From positions 496,001-560,000 of the forward strand of contig NZ_CP058670.1 in the NCBI RefSeq assembly GCF_013414345.1: a stretch of 64,000 nt of DNA. The letters run 5' to 3'. Shown in pieces: positions 1 to 11,425 of this stretch. Source of the stretch: Microcella indica (GTDB lineage Bacteria > Actinomycetota > Actinomycetes > Actinomycetales > Microbacteriaceae). Under the pieces are notes generated by a model. It did not search any database and was not told the origin of the DNA. It saw nothing but the letters and a program-made list of their open reading frames with translations. How positions within the stretch are numbered: the first letter of the stretch is position 1; every line of letters starts with the position of its first letter. Made by a program: the position numbers and the translations under genes.

Positions 1-314
1 TGCTGCTCGTGGAGACGGACGCGCCGTTCCTCACGCCGCACCCGCACCGCGGCCGGCCGAACGGTCCGTACCTGCTGCCGTGGACGGTGCGCGCGATCGC
101 CGACCACCTCGGCACCGACCCTTCGATGCTCGCGGCTCAGCTGAGCTCGAACACCGAGCTCGTCTACGGCCACTGGGACGCCGAGCCGGTGACCTCTCCC
201 GGCGATCCGTGGGCGGACCGCATCGACGAGATCCCCGGCCACCCGGCCGATCTGACGGACGGGCCCGATCACTCGGGTTCCAGCACGTCGGGCTCCGACT
301 CCTCGGGCTCGTGA
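1..314 (+). CDS. tatD: TatD-family metal-dependent hydrolase, C-terminal part
   Basis: This is the 3' end of a gene that begins before the window; 103 residues are visible, with codons in frame from base 3. The first visible residues, LLVETDAPFL followed by PHPHRGRPN, match the last conserved block of TatD deoxyribonucleases, where the Asp of ETD is a metal ligand. After about residue 75 the protein becomes a Ser/Gly/Asp-rich tail that looks disordered and is not part of the fold. The family cleaves DNA with divalent metals in the cytoplasm. A tatD-rsmA-ispE order is common in actinobacteria and supports the call. Only the C-terminus can be judged. Confidence 0.88.
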   Translation, partial: LLVETDAPFLTPHPHRGRPNGPYLLPWTVRAIADHLGTDPSMLAAQLSSNTELVYGHWDAEPVTSPGDPWADRIDEIPGHPADLTDGPDHSGSSTSGSDSSGS

Positions 315-338
315 CCTCGAGCTCATGACGACCCACCC

Positions 339-1205
339 GTGAGCGCACTGCTCGGCCCTGCGGAGGTGCGCGACCTCGCCGACCAGCTCGGCGTGCAGCC
401 CACCAAGCGGCTCGGCCAGAACTTCGTGCACGACGCCAATACCGTGCGGCGCATCGTCGCCGCCGCCGGGCTGCCCGCGGGCGCGACGGTGCTCGAGGTG
501 GGCCCCGGGCTCGGCTCGCTGACCCTCGGGCTGCTCGAGGCCGGGCATCCGGTCATCGCCGTCGAGATCGACGCGCGCCTCGCCGCCCAGCTGCCGCGCA
601 CGGTGGAGCAGATGCAGCCGGATGCTCCGCTCACGGTCGTCACCGCCGACGCCATGCGAGTCGACTCGGCGGCCTTGCGCGTGACCGAGCTGGCCGGCTC
701 GCTGGCGCCGCCGACGGCTCTGGTCGCGAACCTGCCGTACAACATCTCGGTACCCGTGCTGCTGCATCTGCTCGCTACCGTGCCGACCCTCGACCGCACT
801 CTCGTCATGGTGCAGGCCGAGGTCGGCCACCGCATCGCGGCGCCCCCCGGGTCGAAGGTGTACGGCAGCCCGAGCGTCAAGGCGCGCTGGTACGGGCCGT
901 GGCGCGTCGAGGGCACCATCAGCCGGCAGGTGTTCTGGCCGGTGCCGAACGTCGACAGCGTGCTCGTCGGCATGACGCGCACGCCGCCGCCCGGATCGGA
1001 GGCCGACCGCATTCGTCTGGGGAAGATCGTGGACGCCGCGTTCGGGCAGCGCCGCAAGATGCTGCGGCAGGCGCTCGCCGAGCTCTACGGTTCGTCGGCC
1101 GCAGCGACCTCTGCACTGGAGGCGGCGGGGCTGGACCCGACGGCGCGCGGTGAGCAGCTCGGCTTCGACGACTACCTGCGGCTCGCGCAGGCGTCGCCGT
1201 CGTGA
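339..1205 (+). CDS. rsmA: 16S rRNA (adenine1518/1519-N6)-dimethyltransferase
   Basis: RsmA (KsgA) dimethylates two adjacent adenines near the 3' end of 16S rRNA using S-adenosylmethionine, late in small-subunit assembly. The 288 residues match the usual family length. LGQNFVHD lies at residues 25-32, the SAM-binding loop [10 protein letters not shown] at 53-62, and the catalytic NLPYN motif at 131-135. The start is a GTG 24 bases after the tatD stop; a nearer ATG at 325 runs into a stop after five codons. The stop overlaps the next gene by four bases (GTGA), so the two are probably co-translated. Confidence 0.95.
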   Translation: MSALLGPAEVRDLADQLGVQPTKRLGQNFVHDANTVRRIVAAAGLPAGATVLEVGPGLGSLTLGLLEAGHPVIAVEIDARLAAQLPRTVEQMQPDAPLTVVTADAMRVDSAALRVTELAGSLAPPTALVANLPYNISVPVLLHLLATVPTLDRTLVMVQAEVGHRIAAPPGSKVYGSPSVKARWYGPWRVEGTISRQVFWPVPNVDSVLVGMTRTPPPGSEADRIRLGKIVDAAFGQRRKMLRQALAELYGSSAAATSALEAAGLDPTARGEQLGFDDYLRLAQASPS

Positions 1206-2209
1206 CGACCGCGCGGCCGGAGGGGGTCGGCCCCGTCCTGGGTTGGCCGGGCGAGTACCCCGTGCCGGTCATCCTCGCCGGTGTCGGCGCCGGCTTCCTC
1301 GCCGGCGTGCTCGTGCCCGGCCTCGCGGAGGTTCCGGATGCCGTGGTCGCCACCGTCGTCGCCGTCGCGATCGCGATCACGCTGCTGCCGGTGCCGCTCG
1401 CCTCGCTCGGCCGCGCTGTCGTGGACCGTCGCTTCCTGCTCGCCGTGATCGGGCTCAACGTCGTCGTCTCGCCTGTGCTCGCGCTCATCCTCAGCCGCAT
1501 CGTGTTCCGCGACCCCGACCTGCAACTGGGGCTGCTGCTCGTGCTGCTCGCACCCGGCGTGGGCATCGTCGCCATCTTCGTGCGTCGCGCGGGCGGGGCG
1601 GTCGAGTCGCTGCTGGCCACGGCGCCGCTCATGCTCGTCATCCAGGCGGTGAGCCTCCCGGCTCTCATGGTGCTCTTCACGGCGGGCGACGGCTTCTTGA
1701 GCCTCGACCTCTCCCGTCTCCCTCTCGCTGTGCTGCTGGGCATCGTCGCTCCTGCGGCGGTCGTCACGCTGCTGCAGCTTCTCGCGGCTCGCGCGCCGCG
1801 ACTGCAGCGCGCGAGCCGGCAGGGGGCGGCGCTCGCAGTGCCGGCAACCGCCATCGCGGCGGGGCTCGTCGTAGCGGTCTGGCTGCCGCGCACGGCGGAG
1901 CGCAGCGAGCTGCTGGTCGCCGTCGCGCCGCTGTTCGGCGTCTACCTCATCCTCATGACGCCGGTCGGCATCCTCGTCGGCACGGCCGCGGGCCTCACCC
2001 TCTCGCAGGTGCGCGCTCTGACATTCAGCGGTGCCGCGCGCAACGGGCTCCTCGTGCTGCCCATCGCGATGGCGTTCGAGGAGGGCTTCGAGCTCATACC
2101 CGTCGTCGTCGCGCTCGGCATCGGCATCGAGGTCGTGGGCCTCTTCGTGTACCGACTCCTGGTGCCGAGCGTGACGCAGCAGTCGCGCGGCCCGCTCGCG
2201 CAGGACTAG
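1202..2209 (+). CDS. BASS/ACR3-like membrane carrier
   Basis: An integral membrane protein of 335 residues with about ten hydrophobic segments. [12 protein letters not shown] near residue 117 and [20 protein letters not shown] near residue 273 resemble the two conserved crossing helices of the bile acid:sodium symporter superfamily, which includes ACR3 arsenite exporters. I infer a secondary transporter of an organic anion or oxyanion; the substrate cannot be read from the sequence. It starts with GTG inside the rsmA stop codon region. ACR3 function is possible but the arsenic genes lie 11 kb away. It is one of three genes inserted between rsmA and ispE, which are usually closer together in relatives. 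Confidence 0.65.
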   Translation: MTTARPEGVGPVLGWPGEYPVPVILAGVGAGFLAGVLVPGLAEVPDAVVATVVAVAIAITLLPVPLASLGRAVVDRRFLLAVIGLNVVVSPVLALILSRIVFRDPDLQLGLLLVLLAPGVGIVAIFVRRAGGAVESLLATAPLMLVIQAVSLPALMVLFTAGDGFLSLDLSRLPLAVLLGIVAPAAVVTLLQLLAARAPRLQRASRQGAALAVPATAIAAGLVVAVWLPRTAERSELLVAVAPLFGVYLILMTPVGILVGTAAGLTLSQVRALTFSGAARNGLLVLPIAMAFEEGFELIPVVVALGIGIEVVGLFVYRLLVPSVTQQSRGPLAQD

Positions 2210-2224
2210 GAGCCGCCAGCGAAA

Positions 2225-2261
2225 TTCTTGCAGTTGTGCATATACTGCATGAATGCAAGAA
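2225..2261. promoter_or_regulatory. Nested palindromic operator overlapping the TetR start and -10
   Basis: TTCTTGCA (2225-2232) pairs with TGCAAGAA (2254-2261), and TGCA (2237-2240) pairs with TGCA (2246-2249), all centred on 2243. Between the arms is TATACT (2241-2246), a good -10 hexamer that places the first transcribed base at 2253, the A of the TetR ATG. A dimer bound here would cover both the -10 and the start of a leaderless message, so autorepression is likely. Confidence 0.75.
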
Positions 2262-2723
2262 ATGAGCAGGCGTGAGCAGAATCGTCGCGAGACGTGGGAT
2301 GCCCTGCATCGCGCCGCCGCCGACCTCGCGCTCGACGGCGGTCCCGCGGCCGTGACGGTGGACGCCGTCGCCGCACGCGCCGGCGTCTCCACCCGCACGT
2401 TCTTCAACTACTTCGCCACGAAGGAAGACGCCATCATCGGGTTCCGCACGCCGAGCCTGAGCGCCGAAGCGGTCGACGCCTTCCGCATCGGTCCCGCGGA
2501 TCTGCTCGAGCGCACGGTGAGACTCATCTTCGCGGCGTTCTCCTCCGTGACTCTGCCCGAGCACGTCGGCGGTCGCCGATTGGCCCTCGTGCAGCGCCAC
2601 CCGGAGTTGCGGGCGACCTTCGACGCGCACGTCGCCGCTGTCGAGGCGCTCGTGGCACCTCTCCTTGCGGAGGAGATCCGCGAAGGACTCTCGACCTTCC
2701 GCGACCTCGGGATCGCCCGGTGA
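2253..2723 (+). CDS. TetR-family regulator (short)
   Basis: The N-terminal helix-turn-helix is clear: VTVDAVAARAGVSTRTFFNYFATKEDAI at about residues 34-61, with the FFNYFATKED signature of TetR repressors. The protein is only 156 residues; most relatives reach 185-200, so the ligand-binding domain is missing its last helices or the gene is truncated. It starts at the ATG at 2253, where a -10 hexamer ends seven bases upstream; an ATG at 2262 is an alternative. Its stop overlaps the GTG start of the efflux pump, so it very likely controls that pump in one operon. The palindrome over its start is the probable operator. Confidence 0.88.
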   Translation: MQEMSRREQNRRETWDALHRAAADLALDGGPAAVTVDAVAARAGVSTRTFFNYFATKEDAIIGFRTPSLSAEAVDAFRIGPADLLERTVRLIFAAFSSVTLPEHVGGRRLALVQRHPELRATFDAHVAAVEALVAPLLAEEIREGLSTFRDLGIAR

Positions 2724-4312
2724 CGGCCCCCGCGGGCGTGCCAGCAGCCCCGGTCGACGAGCGCGTCGACCGCCGCACCCTCACACTCCTCTTCCTCGCC
2801 CTCATGGTCGTCATGCTGCTCGCGAGCCTCAGTCAGATGGTGCTCTCGAGCGCGCTCCCCACCCTGGTGGGCGAGCTCAATGGCGTGGAGCACCTCTCCT
2901 GGGTGATCACGGCGTACCTCCTCGCTGCCACGGTGACGATGCCCATCTACGGCAAGGTGAGTGACCTCCTCGGGCGCAAACCCCTCCTGCTCGCGGCTGT
3001 CATCCTCTTCATCATGGGCTCCGTGCTCGGCGGGCTGGCTCACGACATGACGATGCTCATCATCGCTCGGGCCGTCCAGGGTCTCGGCGGTGGAGGGCTC
3101 ATGGTGCTCTCGCAGGCCGCGATCGCCGACGTCGTCCCGGCGCGCGAGCGCGGGCGCTACATGGGAATCCTCGGCGGAGTGTTCGCCTTCTCCTCGGTCG
3201 CCGGCCCCCTTCTCGGCGGCTGGTTCACCGAGGGGCCGGGATGGCGCTGGACCTTCTGGATGAACGTGCCGCTCGGCGTCGTCGCGGTCGTCGCGATCGC
3301 GATCCTGCTGCCCGTGCCGCCGCCTGCGCGGGGAGCTCGCGCCCGCATCGACTACCCCGGCATGGTTCTGCTCACGCTCGCGACGACGGGCATCGTGCTC
3401 ATCGCCACGTGGGGCGGTACGCAGTTCGCCTGGGGCTCGGCGACGATGGTCGCGCTCATAGCGGGCAGCGTCCTCGCCGCAGGGCTGTTCGTCGTCGTCG
3501 AGCGGCGCTCGCCCGAGCCGGTCATCCCGCTGCGTCTGTTCCGGTCCCGCAACTTCGTGCTCGCGACGACAGCGGGCATGCTCGTGAGCGTCGCCATGTT
3601 CGGAGCCATGAGCTACATGCCCACGTACTTCCAGATGGCGGCGGGTGCGAGCGCGACCGAGGCCGGGCTGCTGATGATCCCCATGATGGCGACCTTCCTC
3701 ACGACCTCGATCGTGGTCGGAATCGCCATCTCGCGCACGGGGCGCTACAAGGTGCTGCCGATCATCGGCTCGGTGGTGCTCGCGATCGGTCTCGGCCTGC
3801 TCTCCACCGTCGGGCTCGAGACCCCGATCGCGCTCGTGTGCACCTGGATGGCGCTCATCGGGGTCGGGCTCGGCACGAGCATGCAGGTCATGACCCTCAT
3901 CGTGCAGAACACCTTCGCCCATCGCGAGGTGGGCACGGCCACGGCCGCGCAGAACTACTTCAGGCAGGTCGGGGGCACGCTCGGCACCGCGGTGGTGGGT
4001 GCCGTGTTCGCGGCGCGACTCACGGGGCTACTCGCAGACCGAGTGCCCGCAGAGGCAGCCGCAGCACCGGGCGTGAGCTCCCTCACGCCCGAGCTCGTGG
4101 CGGGACTGCCGGAGGCGCTGCGCCTGCCGATCGTCGCCTCCTACAACGATGCGCTCATGCCCATCTTCCTGGCCGTCGTGCCGCTCGCCCTCGCGGCGGC
4201 CGCCGTGCTCGTCTTCCTCATCGAAGCTCCTCTTGCGACGACGATCCGTGGAGAGGGCGCCAGCGGGCAGGACCAGGGCGCAAAGGATCGGGAGCCCACG
4301 CCGCTCGCATAG
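2720..4312 (+). CDS. MFS drug efflux transporter, 14-TM DHA2 type
   Basis: A 530-residue major facilitator with about 14 membrane segments. VLSSALPTLVGEL near residue 37 corresponds to motif C-like residues of helix 1, and GKVSDLLGRKPLLL near residue 78 is the A motif (GxxxDRxGRr) of the loop between helices 2 and 3. Length and layout fit the EmrB/QacA family of proton-coupled multidrug exporters. The start is the GTG at 2720 overlapping the TetR stop; longer in-frame readings only run antiparallel to the regulator. The TAG stop at 4310-4312 doubles as part of the ispE -10 element. Substrate unknown. Confidence 0.9.
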   Translation: MTAPAGVPAAPVDERVDRRTLTLLFLALMVVMLLASLSQMVLSSALPTLVGELNGVEHLSWVITAYLLAATVTMPIYGKVSDLLGRKPLLLAAVILFIMGSVLGGLAHDMTMLIIARAVQGLGGGGLMVLSQAAIADVVPARERGRYMGILGGVFAFSSVAGPLLGGWFTEGPGWRWTFWMNVPLGVVAVVAIAILLPVPPPARGARARIDYPGMVLLTLATTGIVLIATWGGTQFAWGSATMVALIAGSVLAAGLFVVVERRSPEPVIPLRLFRSRNFVLATTAGMLVSVAMFGAMSYMPTYFQMAAGASATEAGLLMIPMMATFLTTSIVVGIAISRTGRYKVLPIIGSVVLAIGLGLLSTVGLETPIALVCTWMALIGVGLGTSMQVMTLIVQNTFAHREVGTATAAQNYFRQVGGTLGTAVVGAVFAARLTGLLADRVPAEAAAAPGVSSLTPELVAGLPEALRLPIVASYNDALMPIFLAVVPLALAAAAVLVFLIEAPLATTIRGEGASGQDQGAKDREPTPLA

Positions 4313-4315
4313 GGT
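4310..4315 (+). promoter_or_regulatory. -10 hexamer TAGGGT for leaderless ispE
   Basis: The last T lies seven bases before the ispE ATG, so transcription should begin on the start codon. Its TAG is also the stop codon of the MFS gene. Confidence 0.6.
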
Positions 4316-4321
4316 GGTGGC

Positions 4322-5257
4322 ATGACGGCTGCGGCGACCCCTCCTGTCGTGCACGCGCGGGCGCCGGGCAAGATCAATGTCTTCATGAAGGTCGGTTCGC
4401 TCCTCGACGACGGCTACCACGACGTCGCGACCGCCTATCAGGCGATCTCCCTCTACGAGGAGGTCTTCGCGCGCGACGCCGACGACTTCTCGGTGCGCTT
4501 CCGCGGCCCCATCGACACGGCCGGGCTGCCGACCGACGGCAGCAATCTCGCAATCCGCGCGGCGCGCCTGCTCGCCCGCACGACGGACTACCGCGGTGGC
4601 GTGGCTCTCGACATCGAGAAGCACGTGCCGATCGCCGGCGGCATGGGGGGCGGCTCTGCCGACGCGGCGGCGACCCTCGTCGCGTGCGACCACCTGTGGG
4701 GCACCCGGCTCGGTCGGGATGAGCTGCAGTCTCTCGCCGCCGAGCTCGGCGCCGACGTTCCCTTCGCCCTCATGGGCGGCACGGCCGTCGGCACGGGCCG
4801 GGGCGACCGCCTCTCGCCCGCGCTCGCACAGGGCACCTTCCACTGGGTGCTCGCCCTCGCCGACTCCGGGCTGTCGACGCCCGAGGTCTACGCAGAGCTC
4901 GACCGGCATCGAGAGCGTCACGCGAGCGACATCGCTCCTGCTCCCGAGCAGCCCGCCGTCGAGGTCGAGGTGCTGCAGGCACTGCGCGCGGGCGACGCGC
5001 ACCAGCTCGCCGAGTACCTCTACAACGACCTGCAGGCACCGGCGCTGCACCTGCAGCCCGAGCTCGCGCAGACCCTCGAGCAGGGGGAGCTGCAGGGCGC
5101 CCTCGCGGGCATCGTCTCGGGCTCCGGCCCGACAGTCGCCTTCCTCGCGGCCGACGCGGATGCCGCGCTCGAGCTGCAGGTTGCGCTCAGTGCGTCCCGG
5201 TTGACGGTGCTGCGCGCGACGGGTCCTGTTCACGGGGCACGGGTCGTCGCGGGCTGA
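4322..5257 (+). CDS. ispE: 4-(cytidine 5'-diphospho)-2-C-methyl-D-erythritol kinase
   Basis: IspE phosphorylates CDP-methylerythritol with ATP in the MEP pathway to isopentenyl diphosphate. It is a GHMP kinase of 311 residues. APGKIN at residues 14-19 carries the substrate-side Lys/Asn, and [14 protein letters not shown] at 103-116 is the ATP-binding glycine loop. A third GHMP motif, [10 protein letters not shown], lies near residue 266. The last 71 bases overlap, tail to tail, the end of lspA on the other strand. The start at 4322 is fixed by both homology and the -10 hexamer seven bases upstream. The prenyl transferase at 53522 would use the pathway's products. Confidence 0.95.
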   Translation: MTAAATPPVVHARAPGKINVFMKVGSLLDDGYHDVATAYQAISLYEEVFARDADDFSVRFRGPIDTAGLPTDGSNLAIRAARLLARTTDYRGGVALDIEKHVPIAGGMGGGSADAAATLVACDHLWGTRLGRDELQSLAAELGADVPFALMGGTAVGTGRGDRLSPALAQGTFHWVLALADSGLSTPEVYAELDRHRERHASDIAPAPEQPAVEVEVLQALRAGDAHQLAEYLYNDLQAPALHLQPELAQTLEQGELQGALAGIVSGSGPTVAFLAADADAALELQVALSASRLTVLRATGPVHGARVVAG

Positions 5258-5819
5258 CGCCGAGCAGGCTCAGCAGCACGATCGCGATCGCACCGCCGAC
5301 GAGGGCGATGTCGGCGACGTTGCCGACGAAGAAACCGAAGTAGTCGATGAAGTCGACGATCTCCCCGCGCGCGAAGCCAGGCTCGCGGAAGAGCCGATCG
5401 CCGAGGTGGCTGATCGCACCGCCGAGGAGCGCTCCGCCGGCGAGAGCCCACGGCACACTGGAGATGCGGGCGACGAAGATGGCGATGCCGACCACGGCGA
5501 CCGCCGCCACGATTGCCAGAATCCAGGTGTAGTCGCCGCCGATGCCGAAGGCCGCCCCCGGGTTGTAGACGAGCCGCCACTCGATCCAGTCGCCGATGAC
5601 GGGAACACCGACGCCGCGCTCGAGCGTCGCCTCGGCCCAGTACTTGGTGCCCTGGTCGAACAGGATGATGCTCGCCGCCCACACGAGAGTCCACGGCAGC
5701 ACGCGGCGGATCGGTCGGGTCTCGATCGGCTCCTCCGCCGGCACAGAGCTCGCGGTAGGCGACGGCCCGTCGGCGGGTGTGGAGCTGGCGGGCTGGGCGT
5801 GCGACTCGTCGGCGGGCAT
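5187..5819 (-). CDS. lspA: Lipoprotein signal peptidase (signal peptidase II)
   Basis: LspA removes the signal peptide of diacylglyceryl-modified prolipoproteins. The 210-residue protein has four membrane helices after a Pro/Ser/Ala-rich cytoplasmic tail of about 38 residues. The two catalytic aspartates are D141 (HLGDRL) and D170 (GNVAD), and NPGAAFGI at about 86-93 is conserved in the family. The start is the ATG at 5819, preceded by CAGAAT at the leaderless distance; a longer reading adds 28 basic residues of no known function. The final codons overlap the 3' end of ispE by 71 bases in antisense, so the messages are complementary there. Confidence 0.95.
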   Translation of the reverse strand: MPADESHAQPASSTPADGPSPTASSVPAEEPIETRPIRRVLPWTLVWAASIILFDQGTKYWAEATLERGVGVPVIGDWIEWRLVYNPGAAFGIGGDYTWILAIVAAVAVVGIAIFVARISSVPWALAGGALLGGAISHLGDRLFREPGFARGEIVDFIDYFGFFVGNVADIALVGGAIAIVLLSLLGVSPRRPVPREQDPSRAAPSTGTH

Positions 5820-5825
5820 CCCCCT

Positions 5826-5831
5826 ATTCTG
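5826..5831 (-). promoter_or_regulatory. -10 hexamer CAGAAT for lspA
   Basis: On the minus strand CAGAAT is followed by six bases and then the ATG of lspA, which predicts a leaderless transcript. Confidence 0.5.
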
Positions 5832-5854
5832 CCCTGTGGGGGAGGGGCGCGGAG

Positions 5855-7017
5855 TCAGAGAGCGCGCAGCACGATCGCCGAGCCCTGACCGCCGCCGCCG
5901 CACAGGGCAGCTGCGCCGAGCGAGCCCGCGCCGAGCGCCTGGAGTCGGCGGGCGAGGTGCCCCACGAGGCGAGCACCGGAGGCCCCGATCGGGTGGCCGA
6001 GCGCGATCGCGCCGCCGTGCGGGTTGATGAGCTCGTCATCGACCCCGAGCACGTCGGCGGATCGCACGGCCACGGAGGCGAAGGCCTCGTTGATCTCGAC
6101 GCCCGCGAGCTCGTCGACACGCAGACCGGCGCGGTCGAGAGCCGCCTCGATCGCGCGGGCCGGCTGCTCGAGCAGGGAGAGGTCGGGCCCGGCGACGAGC
6201 GCGCCGGCCTCGATGCGCGCGAGCGGGGTGAGGCCGAGCTCGGCGGCGTAGGACTCCTCGACGAGCACGAGCGCCGCCGCACCGTCGGAGATCTGCGAGG
6301 CGTTGCCCGCGGTGACGGTGCCCTCGCTCGCGAACGCGGGGCGCAGACGCGCGAGCGACTCGGGCGTCGTGTCGGCGCGCAGGCCGTCGTCTGCGGTGAT
6401 CGCACCGACCTTGGCGGAGGGCGTCACGGGCGTGATCTCGTCGGCGAGCATCCCGACCGACGTCGCGAGGCGCTCGTGGGAGCGCGCCGCCCAGGCGTCC
6501 TGCCGATCGCGAGAAATGCGCGCGGAGGCCGTGTGGCCTTCCGTGAGCGAGCCCATGGAGGTGCGCTCGAAGGCATCGCTCAGACCGTCGTGCTCGAGCG
6601 TGTCGACGACCTCCATCGCGCCATAGCGGCGCCCCATGCGGGCATCGCGCAGCACGTGCGGCGCGAGCGTCATGGACTCCTGGCCGACCGCGACGACGAT
6701 GCGCGCCTCGCCGGCGGCGATCGCGCGGGCGCCGGCGGCGACGGCCTCGCTACCCGAGAGGCACACGACGTTGAGGGTGGCGGCGGGGGTCGTGAGCGGG
6801 ATGCCCGCCGCGACGGCTGTCTGCCGCGCAGGGTTCTGGCCCGCGCCGCCCTGGAGCACCTGCCCGGCGATCACGAGGTCCACCTGATCGGGGGAGACTC
6901 CTGCGCGACCGAGAGCGGCCGTCGTCGCGTGCGCGCCGAGCTCTGTCGCGGAGAGGGCGGAGAAGACCCCGCAGAACTTCACGAAGGGTGTGCGGGCGTA
7001 CCCCGCGATGACGGTGC

Positions 7018-7021
<4 letters not shown>
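5855..7021 (-). CDS. Acetyl-CoA C-acetyltransferase (thiolase)
   Basis: A 388-residue thiolase that should interconvert acetoacetyl-CoA and two acetyl-CoA. The nucleophilic cysteine is C87 in [21 protein letters not shown] near the C-terminus holds the catalytic His, and CGGGGQG holds the second catalytic Cys. The ATG at 7021 overlaps the stop of the CoA-transferase B subunit (ATGA), so it is the third gene of the operon. Together with SCOT it would take acetoacetate to acetyl-CoA. A beta-ketoadipyl-CoA thiolase is the main alternative, but no other ring-cleavage genes are nearby. Confidence 0.92.
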
Positions 7022-7665
<644 letters not shown>

Positions 7666-7666
7666 G

Positions 7667-8398
7667 TCAGCGACCTCCGTCTGTCTCGGCGCTCGCCGTT
7701 CGCGGGCGCGTCGTGCGCTTCTCGATGGGCTTCTCGCGGTCGCTCGCCGGCACGACGTGCTGCACGAAGACGCCGGGGGTGTGAATCTCGTCGGGGTCGA
7801 GGTAGTTCTCCTCGATGATCTCCGCCTCGGCGAAGGTGACGCGGCCGCACATGGCGGCGAGGGGGTTGAAGTTGCGCGCAGTCTTCCGGTAGATGAGATT
7901 GCCCTCGCGGTCGGCGCGGTGCCCCCGCACGAGGGCGACGTCGGCGACGATGCCGCGCTCGAGCACGTACTCGACGCCGTCGAGCTCGCGCGTCGGCTTG
8001 CCCTCGGCGACGGGCGTGCCGACCCCCGTGCGCGTGTAGAAGCCGCCGATGCCGGCGCCTCCCGCGCGCATGCGCTCGGCGAGCGTCCCCTGAGGTGCGA
8101 ACTCCACCTCGAGCTCTCCCGAGAGGTACTGCTCGGCGAAGAGTCTGTTCTCGCCCACGTAGGAGGAGATGACGCGGCGCACCTGTCGGTTCTCGATGAG
8201 CAGACCGAGTGCGACGCCGTCGACACCCATGTTGTTGCTCACGATCGTGAGGTCTTTCACGCCCAGGTCGCGCAGCGCTTCGATGAGGTCGGTGGGGTTG
8301 CCGCTGAGCCCGAATCCTCCGACCGCGATCGTCTGCCCGTCGGTGACGACGGGTTCGAGAGCCTCCGCCGCCGAGCTCCTGACCTTGCTGCTGCCCAT
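7667..8398 (-). CDS. scoA: 3-oxoacid CoA-transferase subunit A
   Basis: The 243-residue A subunit carries the CoA-binding loop [10 protein letters not shown] at about residues 26-35 and the conserved blocks VSNNMGVD and [20 protein letters not shown] follows, as in succinyl-CoA:acetoacetate transferases. It has a strong ribosome-binding site (GAGGAG, seven bases before ATG), unlike the many leaderless genes here, so the operon should have a real 5' leader. A perfect 14-base palindrome sits just upstream at 8417-8430. The last 25 residues are polar and probably not part of the fold. Confidence 0.93.
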   Translation of the reverse strand: MGSSKVRSSAAEALEPVVTDGQTIAVGGFGLSGNPTDLIEALRDLGVKDLTIVSNNMGVDGVALGLLIENRQVRRVISSYVGENRLFAEQYLSGELEVEFAPQGTLAERMRAGGAGIGGFYTRTGVGTPVAEGKPTRELDGVEYVLERGIVADVALVRGHRADREGNLIYRKTARNFNPLAAMCGRVTFAEAEIIEENYLDPDEIHTPGVFVQHVVPASDREKPIEKRTTRPRTASAETDGGR

Positions 8399-8416
8399 CT
8401 CGACTCCTCCTCAGCG

Positions 8417-8430
8417 GGTCACCGGTGACC
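8417..8430. promoter_or_regulatory. Perfect 14-bp palindrome upstream of scoA
   Basis: GGTCACCGGTGACC is its own reverse complement and ends 18 bases before the scoA start codon. Its place in the leader or promoter of the operon suggests a binding site, possibly for the divergent IclR protein. Confidence 0.5.
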
Positions 8431-8438
8431 ACATTCTG

Positions 8439-8490
8439 ATGAGTGCTGACGCTATCCAGCCCCCGCTGGACGGTCAACGTCTGCACTCAT
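8439..8490. promoter_or_regulatory. Large inverted repeat in the scoA-iclR gap
   Basis: The 13-base arms 8439-8451 and 8478-8490 (ATGAGTGCTGACG and CGTCTGCACTCAT) match with one mismatch. Inside them TCCAGC (8455-8460) pairs with GCTGGA (8465-8470). The repeat fills the centre of the divergent promoter region and is a likely operator, though a transcribed hairpin is also possible. Confidence 0.5.
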
Positions 8491-8512
8491 TGTGGAATCC
8501 GAGGCGGAGATG

Positions 8513-8527
8513 GTCCATTATGTGGAC
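8513..8527 (+). promoter_or_regulatory. IclR promoter with overlapping 15-bp palindrome
   Basis: GTCCA (8513-8517) and TGGAC (8523-8527) form a 15-base palindrome typical in size of IclR sites. CATTAT (8516-8521) inside it is a -10 hexamer that places transcription start at 8528, an in-frame ATG. The arrangement predicts autoregulation. Confidence 0.55.
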
Positions 8528-9310
8528 ATGGATGCTCCGCTCGAGCCGCGCACCGGTACGCAGGTCGTCGCGCGCGTGGGTGCGGTGCTGCGGGCGGTGA
8601 GCGCCCACGCCCCCGCGCCGATCTCGACGAGCGACGTCGCGGCCGCGACCCGCCTCACGCGCCCGACAGCCCACCGCCTGCTGAGCGCGCTCGCCACCGA
8701 GGGCTTCCTCGATCGAGATGGTGCCGGTTGGGTCACGGGCCCCGAGCTCTACCTCATGGGCTCGATCGCCGCCGAGCGCTACGACATCGCCGAGCTCGCG
8801 CGCGAGCACGTGCGCGAGCTCGCGCGCCTCACGGGGGAGAGCGCGTTCCTCTCCGCGCGCCGCGGTGACGAGACGGTGTGCCTCCTGCGGGAGGAGGGCA
8901 GCTTCCCGATCCGCTCGTTCGTGCTGCACGAGGGCATCCGCTTCCCCCTCGGCGTCGCATCGGCGGGCCTCGCGATCCTCGCCTTCCTGCCCCAGGAGGA
9001 GCGCGATGAGTACCTCGACCGCGCTCGCCTCGAGGGAGAGTGGGGAGTCTCGCACGCCACCGCGCAGCTCCTCGAGCGTCTGGAGCGCACGCGCGCGACC
9101 GGGTACTCGGTGAATCCCGGCCTCCTGGTCGAGGGAAGCTGGGGCATGGGCGCGGCGGTGTTCGACGAGCGCGGCCGCCCCGCGTGGGCCCTCTCGCTCA
9201 CGGGCATCGAGTCGGGGTTTCGCGACGACCGCCGCCGCGAGCTCGGTCGCGCGCTCCTGCAGCACGCGCACGCGCTCACGCAGCAGCTCTCCCGGGCGCC
9301 CGGCCGCTGA
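8528..9310 (+). CDS. IclR-family transcriptional regulator
   Basis: A winged-helix domain at the N-terminus (ISTSDVAAATRLTRPTAHRLLSAL, about residues 32-55) is followed by the IclR effector domain, with the long conserved stretch from SAFLSARRGDE to the LSLTG block. The protein is 260 residues, normal for the family. I chose the ATG at 8528 because a -10 hexamer ends seven bases before it; GTG at 8492 or ATG at 8510 would add up to 12 residues and read through the palindrome. It is divergent from the scoA-scoB-thiolase operon and probably controls it, in response to a small organic acid. Confidence 0.88.
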   Translation: MDAPLEPRTGTQVVARVGAVLRAVSAHAPAPISTSDVAAATRLTRPTAHRLLSALATEGFLDRDGAGWVTGPELYLMGSIAAERYDIAELAREHVRELARLTGESAFLSARRGDETVCLLREEGSFPIRSFVLHEGIRFPLGVASAGLAILAFLPQEERDEYLDRARLEGEWGVSHATAQLLERLERTRATGYSVNPGLLVEGSWGMGAAVFDERGRPAWALSLTGIESGFRDDRRRELGRALLQHAHALTQQLSRAPGR

Positions 9311-9375
9311 GCCTCCGCGGCCGCGCCTCGGCGCGCGCCCGTCTGGCACCCCGCGACCGCCCAGCGGCCTGCCTC

Positions 9376-9381
9376 TAGGCT
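9376..9381 (+). promoter_or_regulatory. -10 hexamer TAGGCT for the ABC-F gene
   Basis: Ends eight bases before the ATG at 9389, supporting that start over the ATG two codons upstream. Confidence 0.5.
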
Positions 9382-9388
9382 GATGCGA

Positions 9389-11212
<1,824 letters not shown>

Positions 11213-11247
11213 AGAACACTGCCCGGAGTGCCTGGCGACGCTCCGTG

Positions 11248-11425
11248 TAGGCTGGGAGCGACGCCGCAGTCTGCGTCACCTTCCCACACCCCCGGTTCGA
11301 TCTGGACGCCGCTTGTGCCTGTGCGCCGCGGCCGCCGCTGAATCCGCAGGACTGCCTGCCGCGCGATGACGCGCTCCTGTCATGTCCTGTGCGCGCGATC
11401 CGCGCCCGATCGAAGGGTGACCTCC
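11248..11425 (+). promoter_or_regulatory. Promoter and long 5' leader of the SulP gene
   Basis: TAGGCT at 11248-11253 is a -10-like hexamer that would start transcription near 11260, leaving a leader of about 165 bases before the SulP start. The leader is G+C rich and can fold, but I recognise no riboswitch class in it. Confidence 0.35.
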
